Shown piece after piece: positions 23,815 through 32,491 of a stretch of 37,558 nt of DNA (positions within the stretch are counted from its first letter, which is position 1; each line of letters starts with the position of its first letter). Location of the stretch: assembly GCA_030698225.1 (NCBI GenBank), contig JAUYNR010000059.1:1-37558 (forward strand), read 5' to 3'. A program made the translations under genes and the position numbers. The notes below the pieces were generated by a model that saw only the letters and a list, made by a program, of their open reading frames with translations, did not search any database and was not told the DNA's origin. Origin of the DNA: Oxalobacteraceae bacterium (lineage in GTDB: Bacteria; Pseudomonadota; Gammaproteobacteria; Burkholderiales; Burkholderiaceae_D).

Positions 23815-26670
23815 TTATGCAGAGATAGGCTGCCAGGCCTGCAACAAGGCTTCGAACTGTTCCGCCGGCAACGGTCTGCTGAAGTAATAGCCCTGCACTT
23901 CGTCGCAGCCCTGTTCGCGCAGGAATGCCAGTTGCCCTGCGGTTTCCACGCCCTCGGCGATGGTTTGCATGCCCAGGCTGCCGGCCATGCTGATGATGGC
24001 GCCGACGATGGCCTTGTCTTCCGGGTCCTCGGTGATGTCGTGCACGAAGGATTGGTCGATCTTGAGCTTGTAGATCTTGAAGCGTTTCAGGTAGCTCAGC
24101 GAACTGTAGCCGGTGCCGAAGTCGTCGATCGACATCCGGATGCCGCGCTCGTGCAACCGGTCCATGACGGCAATCGCGGCCAGCGGGTTGTCCATCGCGA
24201 CCCCTTCGGTCAGTTCCAGCTCCAGGCATCGCGGCGGCAACTGCACTTCGTCGAGTATCTGCATCACCAGTTCGGGCAGGCGCGGGTGGTGGAACTGCAC
24301 CGCCGACAGGTTGACTGCGATCGTCATCGGAGCCAGGCCGCTGTCGATCCAGCCCTTGCACTGGCGCGCTGCCTGGCGCAGTACCCATTCGCCGATCTTC
24401 AGGATCTGGCCGCTGTCTTCGGCAATCGGGATGAATTCGGCCGGCGACACCATGCCGAACTCCGGATGCTGCCAGCGCAGCAGTGCTTCGGCGCCGATGA
24501 TGCAGCCGTCTTCGAGGCGCACCTGGGGCTGATAGTGCAGCAGCAACTGACCGCGCTCCAGCGCGCGGCGCAGCGCATTTTCGAGTTCCAGCGTGTGCGC
24601 CGAGCGGGCCTGCATTTCGGTGGTGAAAAAGCGGTAATTGTTGCGCCCGCTTTGTTTGGCGCGGTACATCGCGGCGTCGGCCCGTTTCGACAGCGTATCG
24701 AAATCGTCGCCGTCGCCAGGGTACATCGCGATCCCTATCGAGGGCGTGACGGTCAGTTCATATTGTTCGATGTGGTAGGGCTGCAGCGCCGATTCGAGCA
24801 GTTTTTCCGCCACATGGGCGGCGCCGTCGGCATCGGTGTCCGGCAGCACCAGAATGAATTCATCGCCGCCCAGGCGCGATACCGTGTCCTGTTCGCGCAT
24901 CACCAGGTTGAGGCGCTGGGCCAGCGCGATCAGCAGTTCGTCGCCGATCCGATGACCGAGCGAGTCGTTGACGTTCTTGAAATGGTCGAGGTCGAAGAAC
25001 AGCAGCGCCAGCGGCTCGTGGTTGCGTTGCGCGCTGCCCAGCGCATGATTGACGCGGTCCTTGAGCAGGCTGCGGTTCGGCAGTCCGGTCAGCGAATCGA
25101 AATGCGCCAGACGCTGAATCTGATCCTGCGCTGCCTTGTGTTGGCTGATATCGCTGAAGATGCCGATATAGTGGGTCAGCGCACCGCCGGCATCGCGTAC
25201 CTGGCTAATCGAGAGCCACTCCGGGAATATGCTGCCGTCCTTGCGGCGGTTCCACATCTCGCCCTGCCAGTGGCCCTGCATATCGATGGTCTGCCACATG
25301 GCCTGATAGAAGCCATGATCCTGGCGGCCCGAGGACAGCATGCGCGGGTTTTGCCCCAACGCCTCGGCCTCGCTGTAACCGGTAATCTCGGTAAACCCAT
25401 GGTTGACCATCACGATCCTGTGCTGGGTATCGGTGATCATGATGCCTTCGCCGCTTTGCTCGAACACCTTGGCCGCCAGATGCAGCTGGGCCTCGTGCTG
25501 CTTGCGCATGCTGATATCGCGAATGGTGCCGGTCATGAACCAGCCGCCGGCCACTTCGCACTTTGCCAGCAGGAGTTCGAGCGGAAACTCGCTCATGTCC
25601 TTGCGCAAGCCCTCCAGCTCGACCGCTTTACCGGTGATGTTCGGCGCATCGCCGGACTGTATCCGGCGCATGCCCGCCTGATGCCGGTGCCGGTAGCGTT
25701 CCGGCATCAACAGCGTCAGCGGCTGACCGAGAATCTCGGCCTGCGCGTAGCCGAAGATCGCTGCGGCACCCCGGTTCCAGCTCACAATATTACCCGCTTC
25801 ATCGGCGGTGATAATCGCATCGCTGGCAGAGTGCGTCACGGCGCGATAGCGCTCCTCGCTGTCGCGCAGCTCCTGTTGCGCCTGCTGGCGCGCCGATTCA
25901 CGGGCGAAGTTGTCGAGCGCAAAGCTGATGTCGGTCGCCATTTCGATCAGCAGTCCACGCGCGGCGTCATCAAAGTGGGCGGTCTGGGTGGAGTACAGCG
26001 AGAAAGCGCCGACCGCCACACCGTTCCTGAACAGCGGCAATGCGGCGGAGGAGCCCCAGCCGAAACGTGCGCCGCGCTCGCGCCACTGCGCATTGGCCGG
26101 GTCGTTCTGGAAATCCTGGCACCAGACCGGCTGTTGCTCGCGGATCGCAGTGCCGGTCGGGCCGAGTCCGGCCGCGCCATCGTCATGCGTTGAAATCCCG
26201 ATGGCGTCCAGATATTCGATGCCGTCGCCGTATGCTGCTACCGGCCTGACTTGCCCGCTGGCCTGGTCCAGCAGTCCGATCCATGCCATTTTTATGCCGC
26301 CGAACTGCACTGCATCGTGACAGATTCTTGGAAGCAACTCTTGCTCGCTGGTGCAGCGCACGATCGACTGATTGCATAGGCTCAGGACCGCATACAGTTG
26401 GGTCAGGCGCTGAATTTTCGCTTCGGCTGCGCGCGCGCTGAGGTCCCGCGCCGTTGCGCCGAGGAAAAGCAGGCCGCTGGTGACGGCCACGAATACCAGG
26501 CCCTTGGCCAGTTCGATGTAAGCCTGCAGCACCGGGTCGGCAACGGCGAACGCCAGCACGGTGCCCGAGGCGACTATCCACAGGCCGGCAAAGGCTGCAT
26601 ACAGGGCGGCGGCCCCGGCCGGGGTGAGCCTATCGGGGCGCAGTTGCAGGCGGAATAGCGAATGCTTCAT
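23815..26670 (-). CDS. Membrane GAF/PAS/GGDEF/EAL c-di-GMP signalling protein
   Basis: A 951-residue protein. Two membrane segments lie at about 18-40 and 50-72 (LTPAGAAALYAAFAGLWIVA, GLVFVAVTSGLLFLGAT), followed by a GAF domain (about 90-255), two PAS domains (YRAVTHSASDAIITADEAG; KVFEQSGEGIMITDTQHRI) with PAC segments, a GGDEF domain (about 525-690) and an EAL domain (about 700-945). GGDEF is intact in RLGGDEFILVL and is preceded by the RxxD inhibitory site (REQD) at the usual distance, so diguanylate cyclase activity is expected. EAL reads GAEALLRWQHPE, and DDFGTGYSS is present, so phosphodiesterase activity is plausible too. The composite is a common environmental sensor. I see no direct link to the peptide locus beyond proximity. 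Confidence 0.95.
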   Translation of the reverse strand: MKHSLFRLQLRPDRLTPAGAAALYAAFAGLWIVASGTVLAFAVADPVLQAYIELAKGLVFVAVTSGLLFLGATARDLSARAAEAKIQRLTQLYAVLSLCNQSIVRCTSEQELLPRICHDAVQFGGIKMAWIGLLDQASGQVRPVAAYGDGIEYLDAIGISTHDDGAAGLGPTGTAIREQQPVWCQDFQNDPANAQWRERGARFGWGSSAALPLFRNGVAVGAFSLYSTQTAHFDDAARGLLIEMATDISFALDNFARESARQQAQQELRDSEERYRAVTHSASDAIITADEAGNIVSWNRGAAAIFGYAQAEILGQPLTLLMPERYRHRHQAGMRRIQSGDAPNITGKAVELEGLRKDMSEFPLELLLAKCEVAGGWFMTGTIRDISMRKQHEAQLHLAAKVFEQSGEGIMITDTQHRIVMVNHGFTEITGYSEAEALGQNPRMLSSGRQDHGFYQAMWQTIDMQGHWQGEMWNRRKDGSIFPEWLSISQVRDAGGALTHYIGIFSDISQHKAAQDQIQRLAHFDSLTGLPNRSLLKDRVNHALGSAQRNHEPLALLFFDLDHFKNVNDSLGHRIGDELLIALAQRLNLVMREQDTVSRLGGDEFILVLPDTDADGAAHVAEKLLESALQPYHIEQYELTVTPSIGIAMYPGDGDDFDTLSKRADAAMYRAKQSGRNNYRFFTTEMQARSAHTLELENALRRALERGQLLLHYQPQVRLEDGCIIGAEALLRWQHPEFGMVSPAEFIPIAEDSGQILKIGEWVLRQAARQCKGWIDSGLAPMTIAVNLSAVQFHHPRLPELVMQILDEVQLPPRCLELELTEGVAMDNPLAAIAVMDRLHERGIRMSIDDFGTGYSSLSYLKRFKIYKLKIDQSFVHDITEDPEDKAIVGAIISMAGSLGMQTIAEGVETAGQLAFLREQGCDEVQGYYFSRPLPAEQFEALLQAWQPISA

Positions 26671-26832
26671 TGATTATCCCGGTTCATGCCAGTCAAGGAA
26701 CCTGTCGAAGCGAGAAGGAACCTGCTGAAACCCTAAAAATGTCGATCTTGATTTCGGACAATGTTTCAGCGATTATGCACCGACTTGGTTTTTCGCGGCA
26801 ATATTTGCCGGGTTCATGCGTTGCGTCGGCGA

Positions 26833-27912
26833 TTATTGATTCGGCTCGGAAAAGGCTTGATTTTCCGGGCCGCCATTCTCACCCTCTCCCTCTGGGAGAG
26901 GGGCGGGGGTGGAGCAGGGAATTCGGTCAGCATGCTGACCGCCTGCGAAACGGTCTGCGCTTGCAAGCGCAGATGCGCCCTGCAAGGGAGGGAATCCGGT
27001 TCTAACTTTATTCGTTCCGGATTTATAAAGCAGCGTCCGCTCGCTTTCAAAGGACCGCTGCTGCCCGCTGATCGGATCGATGAAGGCAATCGCGCGCGCC
27101 AGCAACTGCAGCGGTTGCGACATGTCGTCGGCCTTGCAAGGCTGCAAATCGGGATAGAAGGGGTCGTTGACGATAGGTATGCCGAGCGCGGCCAAGTGCA
27201 CGCGCAACTGGTGCTTGCGGCCGGTCACCGGCTGCAATTGGTACAGGCACAGCGCGCCGCGCCGCTCGATCAGATCGATGCGGGTTTCGGAATTGGGCTC
27301 GCCCTGCTCTTCCTGCATGCGGAAGAATGGCGTGCCGTCGACCATCCGGCTGCGGTAGGTGAACGGGAATGCACGGCCATCCAGGGCCGGCGCCAGCGCC
27401 TGGTAGACCTTGTGCACCGCGCGCTTTTGAAACAGCGACTGATAGGCGCCGCGGCTGGCCGCATTGTGCGAAAAGATGATCACGCCGGCGGTTTCGCGGT
27501 CGAGCCGGTGGATCGGCGTCAAATCCGGTAGCTGCAGCTTCTTCTTCAGGCGCACCAGCAGGGTTTCGTGCAAAAAGCGCCCGCCCGGTATCACCGGCAG
27601 GAAATGCGGCTTGTCGATCACCAGAATGTGCGCATCCCGGTACAGGATCTGTTCCTGGAACGGGATCGGCGTCTCGTCCTCGATTTCGCGGTAGTAAAAA
27701 ATACGGATGCCCGGGCGATACCGGCTGTCGGGCTGCAGGCGCACGCCATCGCCGTCGACCACCTCGCCGCGCGCCATCCGGTCCAGCCAGGTAGCGGAGG
27801 CGACGTCCGGGAAACGCTCGCTCAGAAAAGCCAGCAGCTGCGGCCACGCGCCCGGCTGCAGCCACAGGTAACTGGGGGCGACGCCGTCGCGGATCGGTAA
27901 AGGGGATTTCAC
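26833..27912 (-). CDS. RluA-family RNA pseudouridine synthase with an abnormal C-terminal extension
   Basis: A 359-residue protein starting at GTG (27912). It contains a short S4-like N-terminal part (FLSERFPDVASATWLDRMA, GEVVDGDG), ILVIDKPHFLPVIPGG, the catalytic HRLDRETAGV with the nucleophilic Asp, KVYQALAP and VTGRKHQLRVHLAALGIPIVNDPFYP. It would isomerise uridine in rRNA or tRNA; the exact target cannot be told. The normal fold should end near residue 300. The remaining roughly 60 residues (from GTNKVRTGFPPL) are translated from a hairpin repeat (26882-26902) and adjacent non-coding-looking DNA, so the original stop may have been lost. Confidence 0.88.
   Translation of the reverse strand: MKSPLPIRDGVAPSYLWLQPGAWPQLLAFLSERFPDVASATWLDRMARGEVVDGDGVRLQPDSRYRPGIRIFYYREIEDETPIPFQEQILYRDAHILVIDKPHFLPVIPGGRFLHETLLVRLKKKLQLPDLTPIHRLDRETAGVIIFSHNAASRGAYQSLFQKRAVHKVYQALAPALDGRAFPFTYRSRMVDGTPFFRMQEEQGEPNSETRIDLIERRGALCLYQLQPVTGRKHQLRVHLAALGIPIVNDPFYPDLQPCKADDMSQPLQLLARAIAFIDPISGQQRSFESERTLLYKSGTNKVRTGFPPLQGASALASADRFAGGQHADRIPCSTPAPLPEGEGENGGPENQAFSEPNQ
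26882..26902. repeat. REP-like hairpin
   Basis: CCCTCTCCC-TCT-GGGAGAGGG, a short G/C-rich inverted repeat of the type widespread between genes in Betaproteobacteria. Here it lies inside the reading frame of the pseudouridine synthase C-terminal extension. Related hairpins occur at 34291-34316 and 34429-34452. Confidence 0.7.
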
Positions 27913-28033
27913 GTCTGGGAATGATGGCTAAGGCTGGAAGCGGCCATTGTAGCCGAGTGCCCGTAAACGACAACAGCGCACACCGGGGTGTGCGCTGCCA
28001 GCAGTCCTAGGGACTGTACCGATTACTGCACGA

Positions 28034-29239
28034 TCAAGGAATCAGCGCGAAGTTGACGCCCGACTGATTGGTGGTCGAGATGTCCACCGACGGCGTGAAC
28101 TGGGTTGCATAACCGGTCGCCGATGCCTCCACCTGGTACTTGCCGGTGCCGGGAACGGTATTGTCTTGCACTGCGAACGCGAGCGGCTGCGTCGCGCTGT
28201 ATTGCGCAAACAGCGGCGCAGTTGTCGGCAGATTCGACAATGTATATTCACCGGTTTCCAGATCCGCGCCCTGGTACTGGACCGTCACCGTAGGGCCGGC
28301 AGCGAAGCTTTGCTGGGCCGCGACATAAGCGACTGCGTCGCTGGCCGGGCTCAGCGTGACCAAGCCGCTGATTGCTCCCGTGGCAGCCGCTGGCAAGCCG
28401 ATCGGCGCAGTATTGGTGTTGACGGTGACTACGCTGGTGGCGTCGGCAACCGGCACCGTGCCAATCACGGTCGTCGCGCTATCGTCGGCGGTGATGACCA
28501 CGTCATAGTCACCCGTAGGCAGCCGTGCCAGGAAGAATTCGCCGTTCGCATTCGGCACCGTGGAGCGCACCACCGTACCGTCTTGTTGCGCCGACACCTG
28601 CACATGACTGCCCAGCAAGGCGGGATCGATGAAGCCGTTGATGCCGTTCAGGACGGTCGGAATCACGTTGACCACCGGCTTTAATCCGTAACCGCCGCTC
28701 TTGCCCATTTTCACGATCGATTTGCAGGCATCGAAATCGAGCACCAGATCGACCCGCTGGCCCGACGCGACGTCGAATGGGTGGTTCAGCTTGATGCCGC
28801 TTTGGGCTGCGCTGGGTGTCTTGAGCGCAATTTCGTTGGCGTTGGCCGGGCTGGTCGTCAAAATGATCGAATTGGCCAGGCTAGCACCGGTATTCGGTTC
28901 GAGCACCAGGCGCATCTGGGTGTAATGCCCTGCCGCCAGCGGCGTCTGGCCCAGTTCTTCCAGCGCGCCGTTGGTCAGGTTGAGCAGATTGATCTTGCGT
29001 GCCGGGTTCAGCGTGATATCGGTCCAGCCGGCATCGTTTTCGCCTGCAGAAGCGCTTTTATGCACCCGCACTGCCTTGACCGTGACATTCACCGCGTCAT
29101 AGCCGCAGGACGGCGCATCGGTCATCGCCACGCTCAGGGTGCCGGGCGCTGATCCACCGCCACCGCCGCCGCAGGCCGCGAGTACTGCGGCAGCCGACAC
29201 GCTGGCGACCAGGCTTAATGTTCGTGTTGTGTTTTTCAT
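28034..29239 (-). CDS. DUF4382-containing lipoprotein with a carboxypeptidase-regulatory-like domain
   Basis: A 401-residue protein with AAGGA upstream. It has a lipoprotein signal peptide with the lipobox VLAAC followed by a Gly run, then a DUF4382 domain (LSVAMTDAPSCGYDAVNVTV, HYTQMRLVLEPNTG, KLNHPFDVASGQRVDLVLDF). Next comes a carboxypeptidase-regulatory-like beta-sandwich (VPNANGEFFLARLPTGDYDV) and a second similar segment (LETGEYTLSNLPTTAP, KYQVEASATGYAT). It would sit in the outer membrane or periplasm; its function is not established. It is flanked by unrelated genes and probably transcribed alone. Confidence 0.85.
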   Translation of the reverse strand: MKNTTRTLSLVASVSAAAVLAACGGGGGGSAPGTLSVAMTDAPSCGYDAVNVTVKAVRVHKSASAGENDAGWTDITLNPARKINLLNLTNGALEELGQTPLAAGHYTQMRLVLEPNTGASLANSIILTTSPANANEIALKTPSAAQSGIKLNHPFDVASGQRVDLVLDFDACKSIVKMGKSGGYGLKPVVNVIPTVLNGINGFIDPALLGSHVQVSAQQDGTVVRSTVPNANGEFFLARLPTGDYDVVITADDSATTVIGTVPVADATSVVTVNTNTAPIGLPAAATGAISGLVTLSPASDAVAYVAAQQSFAAGPTVTVQYQGADLETGEYTLSNLPTTAPLFAQYSATQPLAFAVQDNTVPGTGKYQVEASATGYATQFTPSVDISTTNQSGVNFALIP

Positions 29240-29592
29240 CGCATGTCCTTGTTTGGAATGCGCATAAAGAGCGCATAAAAAAAGCAGATCGGATGTGGGC
29301 AGTTAGCGTTGTAAATGATGTGCAACCACGGCCTGAATATAAAGCGGAAAAAACAAGGTGTATGTGCGCGAACGTACACAACGACCTGCCGCCAATATAG
29401 ACAAATGGAAAGTTCTTGCGCGACTTTGTTTCAATTGGAAACATGTTGCAAATTTGCACCAGACAGCCGGGCAGCGCACCGTGCAACGGCCCATCGAAGC
29501 ACCTGCGATCCCGTTTTTTCGAGTAACTGATACGCAGGCCGCAGAGCCTGGAGTTCGGCATAGGCTTGGCGGGTTGCTTTGATAAAGCTTTT

Positions 29593-29675
29593 GTAGGTCG
29601 GGTTAGCGGCTTCGTCGCGCAACCCGACATTTGCGGCTGAGAATGTCGGGTTACGCTATCGCTAACCCGACCTAC
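29593..29675. repeat. Nested inverted repeat of the GTAGGTCGGGTTAG type
   Basis: GTAGGTCGGGTTAGC (29593-29607) is perfectly complementary to 29661-29675, and an inner pair (AACCCGACATT at 29621-29631 with 29642-29652) is nested within. Elements with these ends are scattered through many bacterial genomes as miniature repeats; no coding capacity is present. Confidence 0.8.
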
Positions 29676-29717
29676 GATGCTGATTCCGACTCGTCCTGCT
29701 TGGGAGGTGCGTAACAT

Positions 29718-29788
29718 CCGTAGGTGCGAATTTATTCGCATTCTTAAATATTTCATGTGAGCTGATGCGAATAAATTCGCACCTACGG
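29718..29788. repeat. 24-base perfect inverted repeat
   Basis: The arms 29718-29741 and 29765-29788 are exact reverse complements (CCGTAGGTGCGAATTTATTC and on), separated by 23 bases. It could be a miniature inverted-repeat element or a dispersed repeat. It lies downstream of the M20 peptidase gene (minus) but has no T-run typical of a terminator. Confidence 0.8.
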
Positions 29789-29844
29789 CGCCGATGTTTC
29801 AGCCTGAAAAAGACTTGATTTTGAACAGGGTATTTACGCCATGT

Positions 29845-31080
29845 TTAGTATAAAAAGTCCAGCAAGGTCAGCGCCACCACCTTGGTGGCGCGCCGCAAGT
29901 CTTCCAGCCGCAGGTTTTCATCGGCTTGCTTGGCGTTGGCTTCCTGCACCGTGCGCGGCCCGGCGCCGTACAGCACGGTCGGAATCCCGTGTTCGCCGTA
30001 CAGCCGCGCGTCGGAATACAGCGGTACGCCGACTGCCGGGATCTCCTCGCCGATCACCTCTTTCGCATTGCGGCGCAGGCTATCCACCAGTTCTTCATGC
30101 CCGGGCAACGGGCGCAGCGCTTGCGACAGCAGCAGGCGCCGGATCTCGATTCGGATGCCCGGCAGTCCGGCGACCGCATTTTCGATCAGCGCGCGCAATT
30201 GGGCCTCGACCAGCGCCGGGTCTTCTTCCGGAATCATGCGCCGCTCCATTTTCAGCACCACCTTGCCAGGCACTACATTGGTATTGGTACCGCCTTCTAT
30301 CCGGCCCACCAGCATGGTCGGGTGGGTGATGCCGGGGATCGCGGAACGGATGTGTTGCAACGCCGGCAGTTGCGCATAGATCGCCTGCAGGATCGCGGTG
30401 GCGGCCTGCAGCGCGTCGTGGCCGGTTTCCGGCATCGCGCTGTGGGTGGCTTTGCCGTGCACGGTGATTTCGAGTTGCAGGCAGGCATTGTGCGCGGTCA
30501 CGATCTGGTAGCTGAAACCGGCTGCGATCACGTAATCCGGCTTGGTTAATTGATGCTCCAGCAACCAGGCCGGCCCCAGCAGCCCGCCGAATTCCTCGTC
30601 GTAGGTGAAATGCAGTTCCAGCGCGCCTTTCAGCGCAACATTCAGCGCTTCCAGCGCCCGCGCGGCGAACACGAAGGTGGCGAAATCGGACTTGGACACC
30701 GCCGCTGCGCGACCGTAGATGCGACCGTTCTCGATCACGCCGCCGTACGGCGGCTTGCTCCAGCCTTCGCCCGGCGGCACCACGTCGCCGTGCGCGTTCA
30801 GTGCCAGCGTCGGCCCCGGCTGCGGATAGTGGCGCCGGATGATCAGATTGGTGAGGCTGGTCAGGCCGCAATCCCTGACCAGTTGCGCCGGCACCGGATG
30901 CTGTTCCGCATGCCAGCCGAACGCGGCGACCTTGTCGGCCACCATCTCCGCATGCGGCGCATTGTTGCCGGGCGGGGTGTCGGTCGGAATCCGGATCATG
31001 TCTTGCAGGAACGCCACTTCGTCGTCGAAATGGGCGTCGATCCAGGCGGCAAGTCGGGTGTGCAGGTTGTTATCGGTCAT
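29845..31080 (-). CDS. M20-family metallopeptidase/amidohydrolase (ArgE/DapE-like)
   Basis: A 411-residue cytosolic enzyme. Zinc-site motifs of the M20 family are visible: LALNAHGDVVPPG (His and Asp), FTYDEEFGG (catalytic Glu pair) and VGVPLYSDARLYGEHGIPTV toward the end; the dimerisation domain lies at about 195-310 (LEITVHGKATHSAMPETGHD, GGTNTNVVPGKVVL). The family hydrolyses amide bonds of N-acyl amino acids, small peptides or carbamoyl compounds; the substrate here cannot be read from sequence. The gene follows puuD on the same strand, so a role in purine or nitrogen catabolism is possible, but a large palindrome between them may separate transcription. Confidence 0.9.
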   Translation of the reverse strand: MTDNNLHTRLAAWIDAHFDDEVAFLQDMIRIPTDTPPGNNAPHAEMVADKVAAFGWHAEQHPVPAQLVRDCGLTSLTNLIIRRHYPQPGPTLALNAHGDVVPPGEGWSKPPYGGVIENGRIYGRAAAVSKSDFATFVFAARALEALNVALKGALELHFTYDEEFGGLLGPAWLLEHQLTKPDYVIAAGFSYQIVTAHNACLQLEITVHGKATHSAMPETGHDALQAATAILQAIYAQLPALQHIRSAIPGITHPTMLVGRIEGGTNTNVVPGKVVLKMERRMIPEEDPALVEAQLRALIENAVAGLPGIRIEIRRLLLSQALRPLPGHEELVDSLRRNAKEVIGEEIPAVGVPLYSDARLYGEHGIPTVLYGAGPRTVQEANAKQADENLRLEDLRRATKVVALTLLDFLY

Positions 31081-31104
31081 CGCGCGTGGCTTCGGGTTGG
31101 GTTT

Positions 31105-31154
31105 AGTAGTGCAGGCCTCCGTGCCTGCATGCAGGCACGGAGGCCTGCACTACT
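31105..31154. repeat. 50-base perfect palindrome between puuD and the M20 peptidase gene
   Basis: The sequence is self-complementary without interruption, centred on TGCATGCA at 31126-31133. In single strand it would fold into a 25-base hairpin with virtually no loop. It lies 25 bases after the puuD stop and could act as a transcription attenuator or terminator, though a T-tract is missing; a dispersed repeat is the alternative. Confidence 0.75.
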
Positions 31155-31178
31155 TAATAATATTGCGTAATTCCTGAC

Positions 31179-32378
31179 TTATTGTGCGCCGCCGGCGTAC
31201 CAACTGCCAAGCGCCGCGCGCTCATCGTCGGTGATGGCGGTGATATTTCCCGGCGGCATCACCCGCAGTTGCACCGCCTGCTGGTAGATGCGCGCGGCGT
31301 TCTGCCGGATCGATTGCGGCGTATCGAGCAGCACGCCGGCCGGCGCGGCGGCGAAGCCGGGCTGGCTCGGTTGCGCCGCATGGCAGCCCGCGCAACGCTG
31401 GCCGACGATCGCTTGCACGCGGCCAAAATCGGCGCTGGCTGCAGTTGGCGCGGGCGGCTTCGGTGCAATCGCGACCGCAACCGCCAGCAGCATCGCGACG
31501 CCGGCCGCCGGATAGCGCCATTCGACGCGCCCCTTGTGGCGCAGGTTGAAGAAGTGCCGGATCAGCACGCCGGCCGCCATGATCAAAGCCAGCACCAGCC
31601 AGTTGTAGGCGTGGCTGTAGGTCATCGCGTAATGGTTGCTGATCATGATGAACAGCACAGGCAGCGTGAAATAATTGTTGTGGACGCTGCGCTGCTTGGC
31701 CTTCTGGCCGTGGATCGCATCCGGCGTCCTGCCGGCCAGCATTGCGTCGACCATCCTGCGCTGGCCGGGAATGATCAGCATCAGCACATTGCCCACCATC
31801 ATGGTGCCCATCATCGCGCCGACATGGATGTATGCGGCGCGCCCGCTGAGCCATTTCGACAGCAGATAGCCGACCGCGACGATGAAGGCGAACATCACGA
31901 TGCCGAACCAGAAGTCGTGCCGGCCCAGCCCGGAGCGGCACAGCAAGTCGTACACGATCCAGCCGACCAGCAGCGTGCCGATGCCGATGGCTACCGCCTG
32001 CCAGGTATTGATGTCGGCCACCGACTTGTCGATCATCATCGCCGACGCATTGAAGTAGTAGACGATCACCAGCAGCGCGAAGCCCGACAGCCAGGTCCAA
32101 TACGCTTCCCACTTGAACCAGTGCAGCTCGGACGGCAACTGCTGCGGCGCGACCAGGTATTTTTGCGGGTTGTAGAAGCCGCCGCCATGCACCGCCCACA
32201 GCTCGCCGGCGACGCCCTTGGCGGCCAGATCCGAACCCGGCAGCGGCGGGCGTATCGTGTTATCGAGCCAGACGAAGTAGAACGAGGCGCCGATCCAGGC
32301 GATCCCGGTGATCAGGTGCAGCCAGCGCACGATCAGATTCAGCCATTCGAGGCCATACGCCAGCAATAAGGCTTCCAT
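31179..32378 (-). CDS. puuD: Membrane urate hydroxylase PuuD with C-terminal cytochrome c domain
   Basis: A 399-residue membrane protein; the ATG at 32378 has GGGGA about 5 bases upstream and gives MEALLLAYGLEWLNLIVRWL at the N-terminus. About eight membrane segments follow, with conserved LITGIAWIGASFYFVWLD, ELHWFKWEAYWTWLSGF, SVHNNYFTLPVLFIMISNHY. The last 90 residues form a cytochrome c domain with CAGCH as haem-binding motif and a Met-containing VMPPGN as the likely sixth ligand. PuuD oxidises urate to 5-hydroxyisourate and passes electrons to the respiratory chain. No other purine catabolism gene is recognised in the window apart from a possible link to the M20 enzyme downstream. Confidence 0.93.
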   Translation of the reverse strand: MEALLLAYGLEWLNLIVRWLHLITGIAWIGASFYFVWLDNTIRPPLPGSDLAAKGVAGELWAVHGGGFYNPQKYLVAPQQLPSELHWFKWEAYWTWLSGFALLVIVYYFNASAMMIDKSVADINTWQAVAIGIGTLLVGWIVYDLLCRSGLGRHDFWFGIVMFAFIVAVGYLLSKWLSGRAAYIHVGAMMGTMMVGNVLMLIIPGQRRMVDAMLAGRTPDAIHGQKAKQRSVHNNYFTLPVLFIMISNHYAMTYSHAYNWLVLALIMAAGVLIRHFFNLRHKGRVEWRYPAAGVAMLLAVAVAIAPKPPAPTAASADFGRVQAIVGQRCAGCHAAQPSQPGFAAAPAGVLLDTPQSIRQNAARIYQQAVQLRVMPPGNITAITDDERAALGSWYAGGAQ

Positions 32379-32417
32379 GCATTCCCCGTGATTGAGCAAG
32401 TGACAAGTCCATAAAGC

Positions 32418-32456
32418 ATAACAGTGTGCCGGCTAGAAAAGCCGGCACACTGTTAT
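32418..32456 (-). terminator. Strong hairpin after ahpF
   Basis: Arms of 17 bases (ATAACAGTGTGCCGGCT at 32418-32434 and its complement at 32440-32456) enclose a 5-base loop, 36 bases beyond the ahpF stop and 40 bases before puuD. The stem is very stable, but the following bases on the minus strand are only moderately T-rich, so termination is probable rather than certain. Confidence 0.6.
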
Positions 32457-32491
32457 CTTGCTGCCTATCTTGCTACATAAGCCGGGAATAA

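Larger units (their letters stand above)
29240..29844. other. Repeat-rich intergenic region
   Basis: The 605 bases between the lipoprotein and M20 peptidase genes hold two unrelated inverted repeats (29593-29675 and 29718-29788) and no credible gene. A minus-strand frame crossing it (29097-29756) overlaps the lipoprotein gene and contains no domain. Confidence 0.6.

Noticed and set aside
23782..26193. Very long plus-strand frame of 803 codons opposite the GGDEF/EAL gene
   Set aside because: It is antisense to a gene with clear domains over its entire length; its His/Arg/Ala-rich composition is typical of a shadow frame in GC-rich DNA. The same holds for 31182-32369 and 32636-34051.
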